Part shown: piece after piece, positions 7,572 to 14,935 of the stretch
Layout: each line of letters begins with the position of its first letter
Position numbering within the stretch: the first letter of the stretch is position 1
Origin: JABSSA01 sp039984715
GTDB taxonomy: Bacteria; Pseudomonadota; Alphaproteobacteria; Rhodobacterales; Rhodobacteraceae
Reading direction: 5' to 3'
Assembly: GCA_039984715.1 (NCBI GenBank)
Contig: JBDWUA010000023.1
Coordinates: 1 to 63,659 of the forward strand
DNA length: 63,659 nucleotides
Translations under genes and position numbers: made by a program
The notes under the pieces: model-generated
Database searches by the model: none
Seen by the model: the letters and a program-made list of their open reading frames with translations, nothing else
Told to the model about the DNA's origin: nothing

Positions 7572-8171
7572 ATGGGGCAACGACATTGTGAGCGAGTGGA
7601 TTTCAACGTGTTAATTGAACAAACGGATTTGAGCGGCGTAGTTGTTCTGACGCCAAAACGCTTTGGCGATGCGCGCGGGTTCTTTTGCGAAAGCTGGAGC
7701 CGCCAGCGTATGGCGGAAGCCGGGTTTGATATCGATTGGGTACAGGACAATCATTCTGTGTCTGAGCAGGTGGGCACCGTGCGGGGCCTGCATTTTCAGT
7801 CTCCCCCTCATGCACAGGCCAAGCTGGTGCGATGTGGCCGCGGGGCGTTGTTTGATGTGGCGGTCGATATCCGCAAAGGGTCCCCCAGTTTTGGCAAATG
7901 GTTCGGAACAGAGCTGAGTTTTGAGAACGGCAAGCAATTGTTGGTTCCTGCGGGGTTCCTGCATGGGTTTGTCACACGGGAACCCGATACCGAGATCGTC
8001 TATAAATGCTCGGACTATTATTCCCCGGAATGCGATGGCGCTGTGCGCTTTGATTGTCCGCAGATCGGGATTGATTGGGGCATGGCCGGAATCGCGCCGG
8101 TTCTGTCGGCAAAGGACAAATCTGCGCCAACATTGGACAGCTTTGACAGCCCATTTGTCTATGAAGGATAA
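7572..8171 (+). CDS. rfbC: dTDP-4-dehydrorhamnose 3,5-epimerase
   Basis: A 199-residue RmlC-type cupin enzyme that converts dTDP-4-keto-6-deoxyglucose to dTDP-4-keto-rhamnose. Diagnostic segments are KRFGDARGFFCESW, the QDNHSVSEQVGTVRGLHFQ strand with the catalytic-site histidine, LVRCGRGALFDVAVDIRKGSP, and VPAGFLHGFVT. ATG 7572 was chosen over a TTG six bases upstream because AGGGGGG lies at good spacing. The rfbB gene follows after 6 bp. Neither rfbA nor rfbD is on this replicon, so a complete dTDP-rhamnose pathway would need chromosomal copies. Confidence 0.95.
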   Translation: MGQRHCERVDFNVLIEQTDLSGVVVLTPKRFGDARGFFCESWSRQRMAEAGFDIDWVQDNHSVSEQVGTVRGLHFQSPPHAQAKLVRCGRGALFDVAVDIRKGSPSFGKWFGTELSFENGKQLLVPAGFLHGFVTREPDTEIVYKCSDYYSPECDGAVRFDCPQIGIDWGMAGIAPVLSAKDKSAPTLDSFDSPFVYEG

Positions 8172-8177
8172 GCAGAG

Positions 8178-9218
8178 ATGAAACTTCTTGTTACAGGTGG
8201 CGCAGGTTTTATTGGATCAGCGGTTGTGCGTCTTGCGGTGGCGCAGGGTCACACAGTCATCAATCTGGATGCGCTGACCTATGCGGCCTGTCTTGATAAC
8301 GTCGCTTCTGTTGGCAACAGCCCGCTTTATACATTTGAACAGGCCGATCTGCGCGACCGCGCCGCATTGGACGCGGTGTTTGAGCGCCATAGCCCTGATG
8401 CGGTGATGCATCTGGCCGCGGAATCCCATGTGGATCGGTCGATTGACGGGCCCGGTGATTTTATCGAAACCAACATCACGGGTACCTATAATCTGTTGGA
8501 AGCCGCGCGGACCCATTGGGCAAATATGGGCAAACCCGAAACGTTCCGGTTCCATCACATTTCAACAGACGAAGTGTTTGGATCGTTGGGGCAAACGGGA
8601 CAGTTCACAGAAGACACGTCTTATGATCCGCGATCGCCTTATTCCGCCTCAAAGGCGGCATCCGATCATCTGGTGCGCGCTTGGCATGAGACTTATGGCC
8701 TGCCGGTGGTGTTGACGAATTGTTCCAACAATTATGGTCCCTTTCATTTCCCTGAAAAGCTGGTGCCGGTTGTGATCCTGAACGCGCTGGCTGGAAAATC
8801 GATCCCGATTTACGGCAAGGGCGATAATGTGCGGGATTGGTTATATGTAGAAGACCACGCCGATGCGCTGCTGACAGTCCTTGAAAAGGGCGCCTTGGGA
8901 CGCAGCTATAATATTGGCGGTGAAAACGAAGTCACGAATATTGATCTGGTCCGGATGATCTGCACGATTTTGGACAACAAGCGCCCCAAATCCACGCCAT
9001 ACGCAGATCAGATTACCTTTGTGACGGATCGTCCCGGACATGATCAACGCTATGCGATTGATCCCACACGTATCGCAACCGAACTGGGCTGGCGTCCATC
9101 GGTGACCCTTGAACAAGGGCTTGAACGGACGGTGCAGTGGTATCTTGAAAACGAAGCCTGGTGGCGCGCTTTGCAAGATCGGCACGGTGTGGGCGAACGT
9201 CTGGGCGTAAAAGCCTAA
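8178..9218 (+). CDS. rfbB: dTDP-glucose 4,6-dehydratase
   Basis: A 346-residue short-chain dehydrogenase-type enzyme catalysing dTDP-glucose to dTDP-4-keto-6-deoxyglucose. It shows the NAD motif VTGGAGFIGSAV, AAESHVDRSIDGP, the active-site block HISTDEVFGSLG with YSASKAASDHLVRA, and NCSNNYGPFHFPEKL, all RmlB hallmarks. Length is normal. It is co-transcribed with rfbC (6-bp gap) and followed by a strong bidirectional terminator. Its normal partners RmlA and RmlD are missing from the replicon, so the sugar could be rhamnose or another 6-deoxyhexose. Confidence 0.96.
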   Translation: MKLLVTGGAGFIGSAVVRLAVAQGHTVINLDALTYAACLDNVASVGNSPLYTFEQADLRDRAALDAVFERHSPDAVMHLAAESHVDRSIDGPGDFIETNITGTYNLLEAARTHWANMGKPETFRFHHISTDEVFGSLGQTGQFTEDTSYDPRSPYSASKAASDHLVRAWHETYGLPVVLTNCSNNYGPFHFPEKLVPVVILNALAGKSIPIYGKGDNVRDWLYVEDHADALLTVLEKGALGRSYNIGGENEVTNIDLVRMICTILDNKRPKSTPYADQITFVTDRPGHDQRYAIDPTRIATELGWRPSVTLEQGLERTVQWYLENEAWWRALQDRHGVGERLGVKA

Positions 9219-9310
9219 TCCGTTTCAGAACATTTTAGGATGATAGGGATGGTGGGTGCGATCACGCACCTGCCTTTTTGTCCTGTGCCGTTTTGTAAGG
9301 ATGTAGGCAC

Positions 9311-9341
9311 AAAAAAAAGAGGCCCGGTTGGGGCCTCTTTT
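9311..9341. terminator. bidirectional rho-independent terminator between convergent genes
   Basis: Eight A, then AGAGGCCC, loop GGTTG, GGGCCTCT and a T tract. The 8-bp stem works in both directions: it ends the rfbC-rfbB transcript on the plus strand and the VPLPA-CTERM gene transcript on the minus strand. Confidence 0.88.
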
Positions 9342-9366
9342 CAGAATTCTGTAGAAGCGATGCAGA

Positions 9367-10050
9367 TTAGCTGCGGCGCTTCATCATGCGCATGCCGCCC
9401 AGGGCGCCAAGCAGCAGAAGACCTGTTGCAGGCAGCGGAACTGGGTTTGGAACAGTGTTGCTGTCACCAATGCTCAAACGGATGACGAGGTCATCGTGGT
9501 TGTCATCGTTTTCTGCGCCACCGTCATCAAAGAACAAGAACACAACTTGGTCCAAGCTGTCTTTGCCGAACGATACGAAGAAGTTCGGGTTTGTTCCGCC
9601 GTTGTCTGGGTTGTTACCGTTGTCAACCTGAGCGCCACCAAAGCCGCTTGTCAAAAACGAGAAGTCCAGAAGACCGGAAGCAACGTTGTTGAGTGTGAAG
9701 CCTGTCAGTGGCGCAGTCTCGTTCGCAGCGTATGCTTCGTCCGTTGTGCCAGTGATTGCTTCAAGTTGAGAAGTCGTGATCGACTGACCGCCCATTTGGA
9801 ATTCGTTTACGAAGCCTGCTTCGAAACCGAATGCAGATACTTGGATGTCGGATGCTTCGTCCAGATAGATCTCTGCACCAAAGTAACCAGCTGCACCGCC
9901 TGCACCAAACGTGTTGATCAGAACTTCGTTTACTGCTCCAGCACCTGGAATAATTCCAGCTGTTTCATCCATTAATGAAAATGTTGCTGCCGATGCTGCC
10001 GTACCGAGAGCCAGGAAGGCTGCGCTGGCTGTAGTTAGAATACGTTTCAT
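9367..10050 (-). CDS. secreted VPLPA-CTERM sorting-domain protein
   Basis: A 227-residue surface protein. Residues 1-22 form a signal peptide (ends ASAA). The body is acidic, with an aspartate-rich stretch (FFDDGGAENDDNHDD) near the end. The C-terminus is a textbook sorting signal: PVPLPATG, a hydrophobic helix (LLLLGALGG) and a basic tail ending MKRRS. Such tails are recognised by the VPLPA-specific exosortase, which is encoded at 46301 on this replicon. The start has GAGGAAATAGC upstream. It is the only VPLPA protein I find here, so it is the best candidate for a matrix protein exported with the EPS. Its upstream 275 bp hold no gene and should contain its promoter. Confidence 0.92.
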   Translation of the reverse strand: MKRILTTASAAFLALGTAASAATFSLMDETAGIIPGAGAVNEVLINTFGAGGAAGYFGAEIYLDEASDIQVSAFGFEAGFVNEFQMGGQSITTSQLEAITGTTDEAYAANETAPLTGFTLNNVASGLLDFSFLTSGFGGAQVDNGNNPDNGGTNPNFFVSFGKDSLDQVVFLFFDDGGAENDDNHDDLVIRLSIGDSNTVPNPVPLPATGLLLLGALGGMRMMKRRS

Positions 10051-10325
10051 GCTATTTCCTCACTATTCCCCACAATTGGGAGACGCTTACACCGGCAGAT
10101 ACTAGCTCATTTCGACCAAGTGTTAAACATTTGTTAGCCACAATATTGACGAAAAACAGATTTTTTTTGCCTGTTTTTGCCCAGTTTTTCAACAGCTCCC
10201 GTTATTGGTGTCTATTGATGAAGGATTACTGAACAATCCGACGATGTGGCATCTAAATTGATTCGCTTAAGATACAACCATGGCAAGAGCCGCTGGAAGG
10301 GCGCCGTATTTCAGCAAAGTCCCGC

Positions 10326-11153
10326 CTATTCTACGTCCCCATGACCTACGCCGGCCCCACAGGCATTCAGCACGACGCCCAGCACATTTGTGTGCTCTGC
10401 GATTTCGCGTTCGGCTGTGTTGAACTGGCCATATCGGGTGACGCCGGCCCGTGCGATGATCAATGCGCAATCCACATTCTTGAGGAAGGCGCGGGTGTTG
10501 TCGCCCTTGAGAACACTGGGCAGGTCAAAGATCATGATGTCGGGTTCATAGGTCTCTTGCACTTCGTCCAGAATATGCACTGTCCGTTCGGCAAGAAGGA
10601 CCTGTGTGGGGTCGTTTTCGACTTGCGGACACATTGATGCGACGACGTTTTCGCCAATGCGCGTGGCCTGCTCTTCAAAGCTGATCTCGCCGGTCAGAAA
10701 CCTCTTGATAGAGTCGCGCGGTTCCAGTTCGAAAGCTTCGTGCACAGAAGGGGACGCAAGGTCCATGTCAAAGAGCATGGCGCGCAGGTTATTCTGGCGC
10801 CCCAACCCCAGTGCCAGATTGCAGGCCGTGGTTGTTTTTCCGCATTGCGGCATGGGCGAGGTCACAGCCAGTCGAGACCAGCCATGTTGTTGCATTTGCA
10901 AGAGGATTTTCGTGCGCAGGATGTCAAACGGTGTGGCTTGCTCAGACGCATTGCGCGTCACAATACGATGGCGCGTCAGTGCAGAATCCCTCAGTGCAAC
11001 GGAGGGGATCGACGACCACAGGGCATCGACATCTGTCACACCCGTGCCGCGGGGGCGTGGCGTGCGCTGTGGAGTGGCCTGAGATGCGTTTGCTCTGGGG
11101 CCACCTTCTCGCTTTAGGCGGGCCTTTTCCAGCGCGGCTTGCAATTTTTCCAT
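10326..11153 (-). CDS. EPS tyrosine-kinase-like P-loop ATPase (CpsD/CapB family)
   Basis: A 275-residue cytosolic MinD/BY-kinase-type ATPase that normally partners a Wzz-like membrane activator, here the next gene upstream. Walker A is present in altered form (PQCGKTTTACN, near residue 103), Walker A' as LFDMDLASPS and Walker B as IMIFDLPSV. The C-terminus (ACGAGVGHGDVE) lacks the tyrosine-rich cluster normally autophosphorylated in BY-kinases. It may therefore act as an ATPase switch only, as in several exosortase-associated EPS loci. It is third in the operon 13657-12764-11223-10326, separated by 69 bp from the chain-length gene. ATG 11153 is preceded by AAGGACGG. Confidence 0.85.
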   Translation of the reverse strand: MEKLQAALEKARLKREGGPRANASQATPQRTPRPRGTGVTDVDALWSSIPSVALRDSALTRHRIVTRNASEQATPFDILRTKILLQMQQHGWSRLAVTSPMPQCGKTTTACNLALGLGRQNNLRAMLFDMDLASPSVHEAFELEPRDSIKRFLTGEISFEEQATRIGENVVASMCPQVENDPTQVLLAERTVHILDEVQETYEPDIMIFDLPSVLKGDNTRAFLKNVDCALIIARAGVTRYGQFNTAEREIAEHTNVLGVVLNACGAGVGHGDVE

Positions 11154-11222
11154 GACCGTCCTTTCCGGCTTGGCTGTTCTCAGATCACAGGGCGTGTCGT
11201 GTCCTGAGGCTGAAGGGCGGCG

Positions 11223-12767
11223 TCAGCCAATGCCCAGGCGATTGATGATTTTGTTAGCGAGCAGTTCCAGCGGCATGTACTGGGTGTCTATATAATATAG
11301 TACAGCTGGAACACTGATCAGGACGGCAACAAAGGCCGTGATCAGGATCGTGCGTCGCATGGTGCGTTCGCGGCGGCTTTCCATATAGGGGATGCTGGCC
11401 AAGGGCACGATCCCAAAGCGGGATTTCAGCTCGGTTGGGCGTCGGATGGTTCGGTTCACCAATTCCAACAGGAAAAAGAAGCCCCCCGCCAATCCAAGCC
11501 CGGCACCGATACCCGCAGCCGCAATCTTGGTGCGGCCGGGGCCGGATGGGTCTTGCGGGACGCTGGCGTTTTCAATGATCGTGATCCGCTGACCCTGATT
11601 GTTGGTCTCTTGGCGTTCGCCTGCGCGCGCTTGGTTCAGGTTGGATACGGCGACGTTATACTGGTTCTGGATGTTTTCATATTCTCGCTGCAACCCATCC
11701 AACGCGATGGCATTGGCGGCTGTGGCCGAAATCGATTCTTCCAGTTTTTCAAGCTCTTCGTTCGTCCGCGCAATGTCGCGATCCAAACCCTCAAGACGCT
11801 GATCGATATCCGTTAGAGTGATGTCCAGAAGCGACGGCGCGTCGGCCTGATCGTCAGCCTCTAGGTTGCCGATATTGCCCTGTTCTCTGATCTGATTTTC
11901 CAGCTGCTCGATCTGTTTTTTGAGCAAAAGCACACTTGGGTGGGTTTCGGAATAAATGCTCAGCCTCTCTTGAAGTGACAGGCGCCAAGCGTTCAATTGT
12001 TGTTCTTCCGGGCTGAGTTGACGTTGTGGCGTGCCGGTGGCGCGCAAACTGCCCGTGGCTTCGAAAACGGCCACCATTTCTGCACGTTGATTGACCAATC
12101 CCGAGCGATCGCCTTCCAAATCGCTGAGCCGTTCCAGCAACAGAGTTTGGCGCCCTTGTCGATATACCAAATCATCGGGCAGGGCGGTGGAATTGCTGTT
12201 CTTAAAGCTGATGATTTTGGCACTTTGCCGGTCCAGATCGCTCGTCAGCCGGTCAACCTCTTGCCCATAAAATTCAAGAGCTTTCTTAACGACTTCGATA
12301 CTGGCAGACTTGTTTTTCTCAAGCACCAGAGTGACGTATTCATTGACCACGCCAGCCACAATTTGCCCTGTGCGTCCGGAAAACTGGATCGTCATCAGCG
12401 TCGCCTGACCCCGCCCACCAGACCGAAGGATGCGCGTACTTGCCCGCATTTGCGCGGCAATAGCATCCGGGGTCATCGACCGCATATCCTCAAAGACGCG
12501 CCATTCCTGGGCAATGTCGATGAGATTGGCACGTGTCATCAGTTGTTGCTCGATCACCTGCAATTGTTCTGCAGCACCCACCGCGAGTGTGACCGTGTCG
12601 ACCTCGATCTGAGGTTCTTCGACCAACATCCGGGCTGAGGTGGAATAGATCGGTGGCAGTTTCAACGCCGTGACAACGCCCACGCCAGAACAGATCAGCA
12701 AAAGGGCTGTCATCACCGGCAAGCGGCGCAGGAAAAGCGAGCAGTAAAATCTTAGATCAAAGTTCAT
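11223..12767 (-). CDS. Wzz-like polysaccharide chain-length determinant
   Basis: A 514-residue inner-membrane protein. It has an N-terminal transmembrane helix at about residues 16-38, a long periplasmic part rich in predicted coiled coil (roughly residues 170-420, with heptad-like stretches such as LEQLENQIREQ), and a second helix near residues 465-490. This is the architecture of PCP-2a/Wzz proteins in exosortase-linked EPS operons, which set chain length and connect polymerisation to export. The kinase is a separate downstream gene. Start ATG 12767 overlaps the preceding stop by 4 bp. Confidence 0.9.
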   Translation of the reverse strand: MNFDLRFYCSLFLRRLPVMTALLLICSGVGVVTALKLPPIYSTSARMLVEEPQIEVDTVTLAVGAAEQLQVIEQQLMTRANLIDIAQEWRVFEDMRSMTPDAIAAQMRASTRILRSGGRGQATLMTIQFSGRTGQIVAGVVNEYVTLVLEKNKSASIEVVKKALEFYGQEVDRLTSDLDRQSAKIISFKNSNSTALPDDLVYRQGRQTLLLERLSDLEGDRSGLVNQRAEMVAVFEATGSLRATGTPQRQLSPEEQQLNAWRLSLQERLSIYSETHPSVLLLKKQIEQLENQIREQGNIGNLEADDQADAPSLLDITLTDIDQRLEGLDRDIARTNEELEKLEESISATAANAIALDGLQREYENIQNQYNVAVSNLNQARAGERQETNNQGQRITIIENASVPQDPSGPGRTKIAAAGIGAGLGLAGGFFFLLELVNRTIRRPTELKSRFGIVPLASIPYMESRRERTMRRTILITAFVAVLISVPAVLYYIDTQYMPLELLANKIINRLGIG

Positions 12768-13657
12768 TCTGCTGCCTTGCGAGAAGAAGAGTTAATCGGA
12801 TTGGTCAGATAATAAGGCGCCTGCGTATTGGGCAGGATCAATTGGTCGCGCGCGACCTCTTTGACGGTCTCTGACGAAACCGTGCCTTCACCGGCTGCTG
12901 CTGTATAGACAAAAGCCAGATCGCAGATCTTGTTGATCATGCGCGGCACTCCGTCCGAAATTTCATGGACCATTGCGACGGCCTGTTCTGTGATTTCTGC
13001 ACCCGTTCCCCCGACGTGAATAAGACGGTGGTTCACATAAGAAAGGGTCGTTTCCAAATCCATAGGGTCCAGATGATAAGTTGCAGTCACACGCTGTGCA
13101 AACTGGCGCAGTTCGGGCCGGGTGATCATTTCGCGCAATTCCGGTTGGCCCAGCAAAATCATCTGTAGCAATTCGTCTTTGCCTGAATTGATATTGGTGA
13201 GCATGCGCAGTTCTTCGAGGACTTCGGCGGTCAAATTCTGGGCTTCGTCGATAATCAGCACCACATGCCGCCCATCTGAATATTCAGAAATGACAAAATC
13301 CTGCAACTGCTGGAATAGCTCTACATAATCGCCTGATGGATGAGAGGGTATATTTAATGAATTCAATACCCAGCGCAGCAAATCCCCGCGACCGCCCTGT
13401 GCATTCGAGATCAGGCCAACGGTCATCTCTTCTTCGGTCCGGCGCAACAAGGCCTGAATCAAAGTAGTCTTTCCGGTGCCGACTTCGCCCGTCAGAACCG
13501 TAAGAGGGGCGTGGGTCATCAACCCGTATTCAAGGACAGTATAAGCGCGTGTATGGGCGCGAGACCAATACAGGAAATCAGGGTCCGGCAGCAGCGTAAA
13601 TGGCCGCTCGGAGAATCCGAAATGCTCTGAATAAAGATCTCTGCTCACGATACTCAC
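12764..13657 (-). CDS. ExeA-like AAA ATPase of the exosortase-associated EPS system
   Basis: A 297-residue AAA ATPase. It begins with YSEHFGFSERPFTLLPDP, the N-terminal signature of ExeA/GspA-type ATPases, followed by Walker A GEVGTGKTTLIQ and Walker B HVVLIIDEAQNL. The same protein type regularly accompanies the chain-length and kinase genes in PEP-CTERM EPS loci. The start appears to be GTG 13657. It is first in the minus-strand assembly operon and divergent from the priming transferase gene across a 456-bp region. Its exact role in EPS assembly is not known. Confidence 0.88.
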   Translation of the reverse strand: MSIVSRDLYSEHFGFSERPFTLLPDPDFLYWSRAHTRAYTVLEYGLMTHAPLTVLTGEVGTGKTTLIQALLRRTEEEMTVGLISNAQGGRGDLLRWVLNSLNIPSHPSGDYVELFQQLQDFVISEYSDGRHVVLIIDEAQNLTAEVLEELRMLTNINSGKDELLQMILLGQPELREMITRPELRQFAQRVTATYHLDPMDLETTLSYVNHRLIHVGGTGAEITEQAVAMVHEISDGVPRMINKICDLAFVYTAAAGEGTVSSETVKEVARDQLILPNTQAPYYLTNPINSSSRKAAE

Positions 13658-14113
13658 TCATTCAAAATGCGAGCTGCCCTGTCAGCAGCCTTTGTTACTA
13701 TATACTGGTCTTCTGCACCCATGGCACGGTTATATTAAGGCGCTGTGGTCGGAAATATCAGCCTCTTGTCGTGATTCGTTCCAAATTGTCGAGATCATTG
13801 TGCGGGTTTAAGGTGGCACCCACAAAAGTCCGGTGAGTCGATTTTTTGTGCGAATGTGCGCAGAGGTAGAAAAATCTCCCGCCTAGGTGGTATTTTTGTG
13901 ACTTCTGTATGGCTAACCCCTCCGGTAAACACGTAATAACAGTAAATAATCAATTATTTATAGCGAATACGGTGCCTTTAAGAAATTCCATACTTTCCTA
14001 AACTTCGCCTGAATGGTACACCACTACTATTGATTAGCTTAAGTTGCGGATCATTTAGATTCGCAGAGTGTATACGGTTTCGAAAGGTTTGGCTGCCAGC
14101 CAGATATTTTAAT
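13658..14113. promoter_or_regulatory. divergent intergenic control region of the EPS assembly operons
   Basis: These 456 bp contain no convincing gene. They separate the minus-strand operon (ATPase, Wzz, kinase) from the plus-strand operon (priming transferase onward), so promoters for both must lie here or nearby. The middle part (about 13920-14000) is strikingly A+T rich and contains a perfect palindrome described separately. I could not assign -35/-10 boxes with confidence. Confidence 0.6.
13943..13960. promoter_or_regulatory. palindrome, possible operator
   Basis: TAAATAAT, CA, ATTATTTA: two perfect 8-bp arms with a 2-bp centre, in the A+T-rich core of the divergent region. It has the shape of a dimeric regulator site. 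No regulator gene is encoded on the replicon, so a binding factor would be chromosomal. Confidence 0.45.
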
Positions 14114-14803
14114 ATGACAATGCATTCACCGGATCTGGTTTCGGGCGTTCCGCCTGTTCTAAGTGCTTCACTTACGTCGCACTCATCCGCGCCTCACAGC
14201 GCGTATCGTCGAGCATTTAAACGCTTGTTCGATATCACACTTGTCCTTCTCTCCACACCGCTTGTTTTGCCGGTCATTGCCCTTATGGCATTGCTGGTTG
14301 CGTTGGATGGACGGTCACCATTCTATTCGCAAATGCGCGTGGGCCGCAAAGGTCGTATGTTCCGGATGTGGAAGATGCGGACGATGGTTCACAATGCAGA
14401 TGTGCTTTTGGAAGCCTATTTGGCCTCTAACCCAGAAGCCCGTCGCGAGTGGGACAGCACGCAGAAACTGAAAACCGACCCCCGTATCACACGGATCGGA
14501 AGCATTCTGCGCAAGACCTCACTGGATGAACTGCCCCAACTGTGGAACGTTCTCAACGGTACGATGTCTCTTGTAGGGCCACGTCCGATGATGACGGATC
14601 AACAGCGTTATTATCATGGGCAGTCTTATTATCGCATGCGCCCCGGTATCACTGGCCTTTGGCAGGTATCGGACCGCAATCATTGCGATTTTGTCCAACG
14701 TGTGGACTACGATGACCTTTATGATCAGACCCTGTCCTTTAAGCGGGATATGCAGGTTCTGTGTCAGACAGTTGGCGTCGTATTGCGAGCCACCGGGTAC
14801 TGA
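14114..14803 (+). CDS. priming undecaprenyl-phosphate glycosylphosphotransferase (ExoY/PssA-like)
   Basis: A 229-residue bacterial sugar transferase of the short, monotopic type. After one hydrophobic segment (LVLLSTPLVLPVIALMALL) come the catalytic-domain motifs SPFYSQMRVGRKGRMF, KMRTM, KTSLDELPQLWNVL, SLVGPRPM and RPGITGLWQVSDR, ending CQTVGVVLRATGY. It transfers the first sugar phosphate to undecaprenyl phosphate and commits material to EPS synthesis. ATG 14114 fits the conserved domain; a further ATG lies 6 bases on, and an in-frame TTG at 14030 would give a longer, unusual N-terminus. It starts the long plus-strand assembly operon. Confidence 0.93.
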   Translation: MTMHSPDLVSGVPPVLSASLTSHSSAPHSAYRRAFKRLFDITLVLLSTPLVLPVIALMALLVALDGRSPFYSQMRVGRKGRMFRMWKMRTMVHNADVLLEAYLASNPEARREWDSTQKLKTDPRITRIGSILRKTSLDELPQLWNVLNGTMSLVGPRPMMTDQQRYYHGQSYYRMRPGITGLWQVSDRNHCDFVQRVDYDDLYDQTLSFKRDMQVLCQTVGVVLRATGY

Positions 14804-14935
14804 TCCTGGCAAGGTTTCCTTACTGGCGCCACATTTATACGGCTGAGCTCACGTAGGATTGTTGGCAGGACCATCAATCTTACGTTAGAGTCGTCTAAAA
14901 TGCTCACCCAAAGATATAGCCCAGGGAATACCTTC

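Noticed and set aside
10140..10175. T-rich segment as a terminator of the kinase operon
   Set aside because: The flanking arms (AACAG/CTGTT) are too short and the T run is in the loop, so it does not form a credible terminator.
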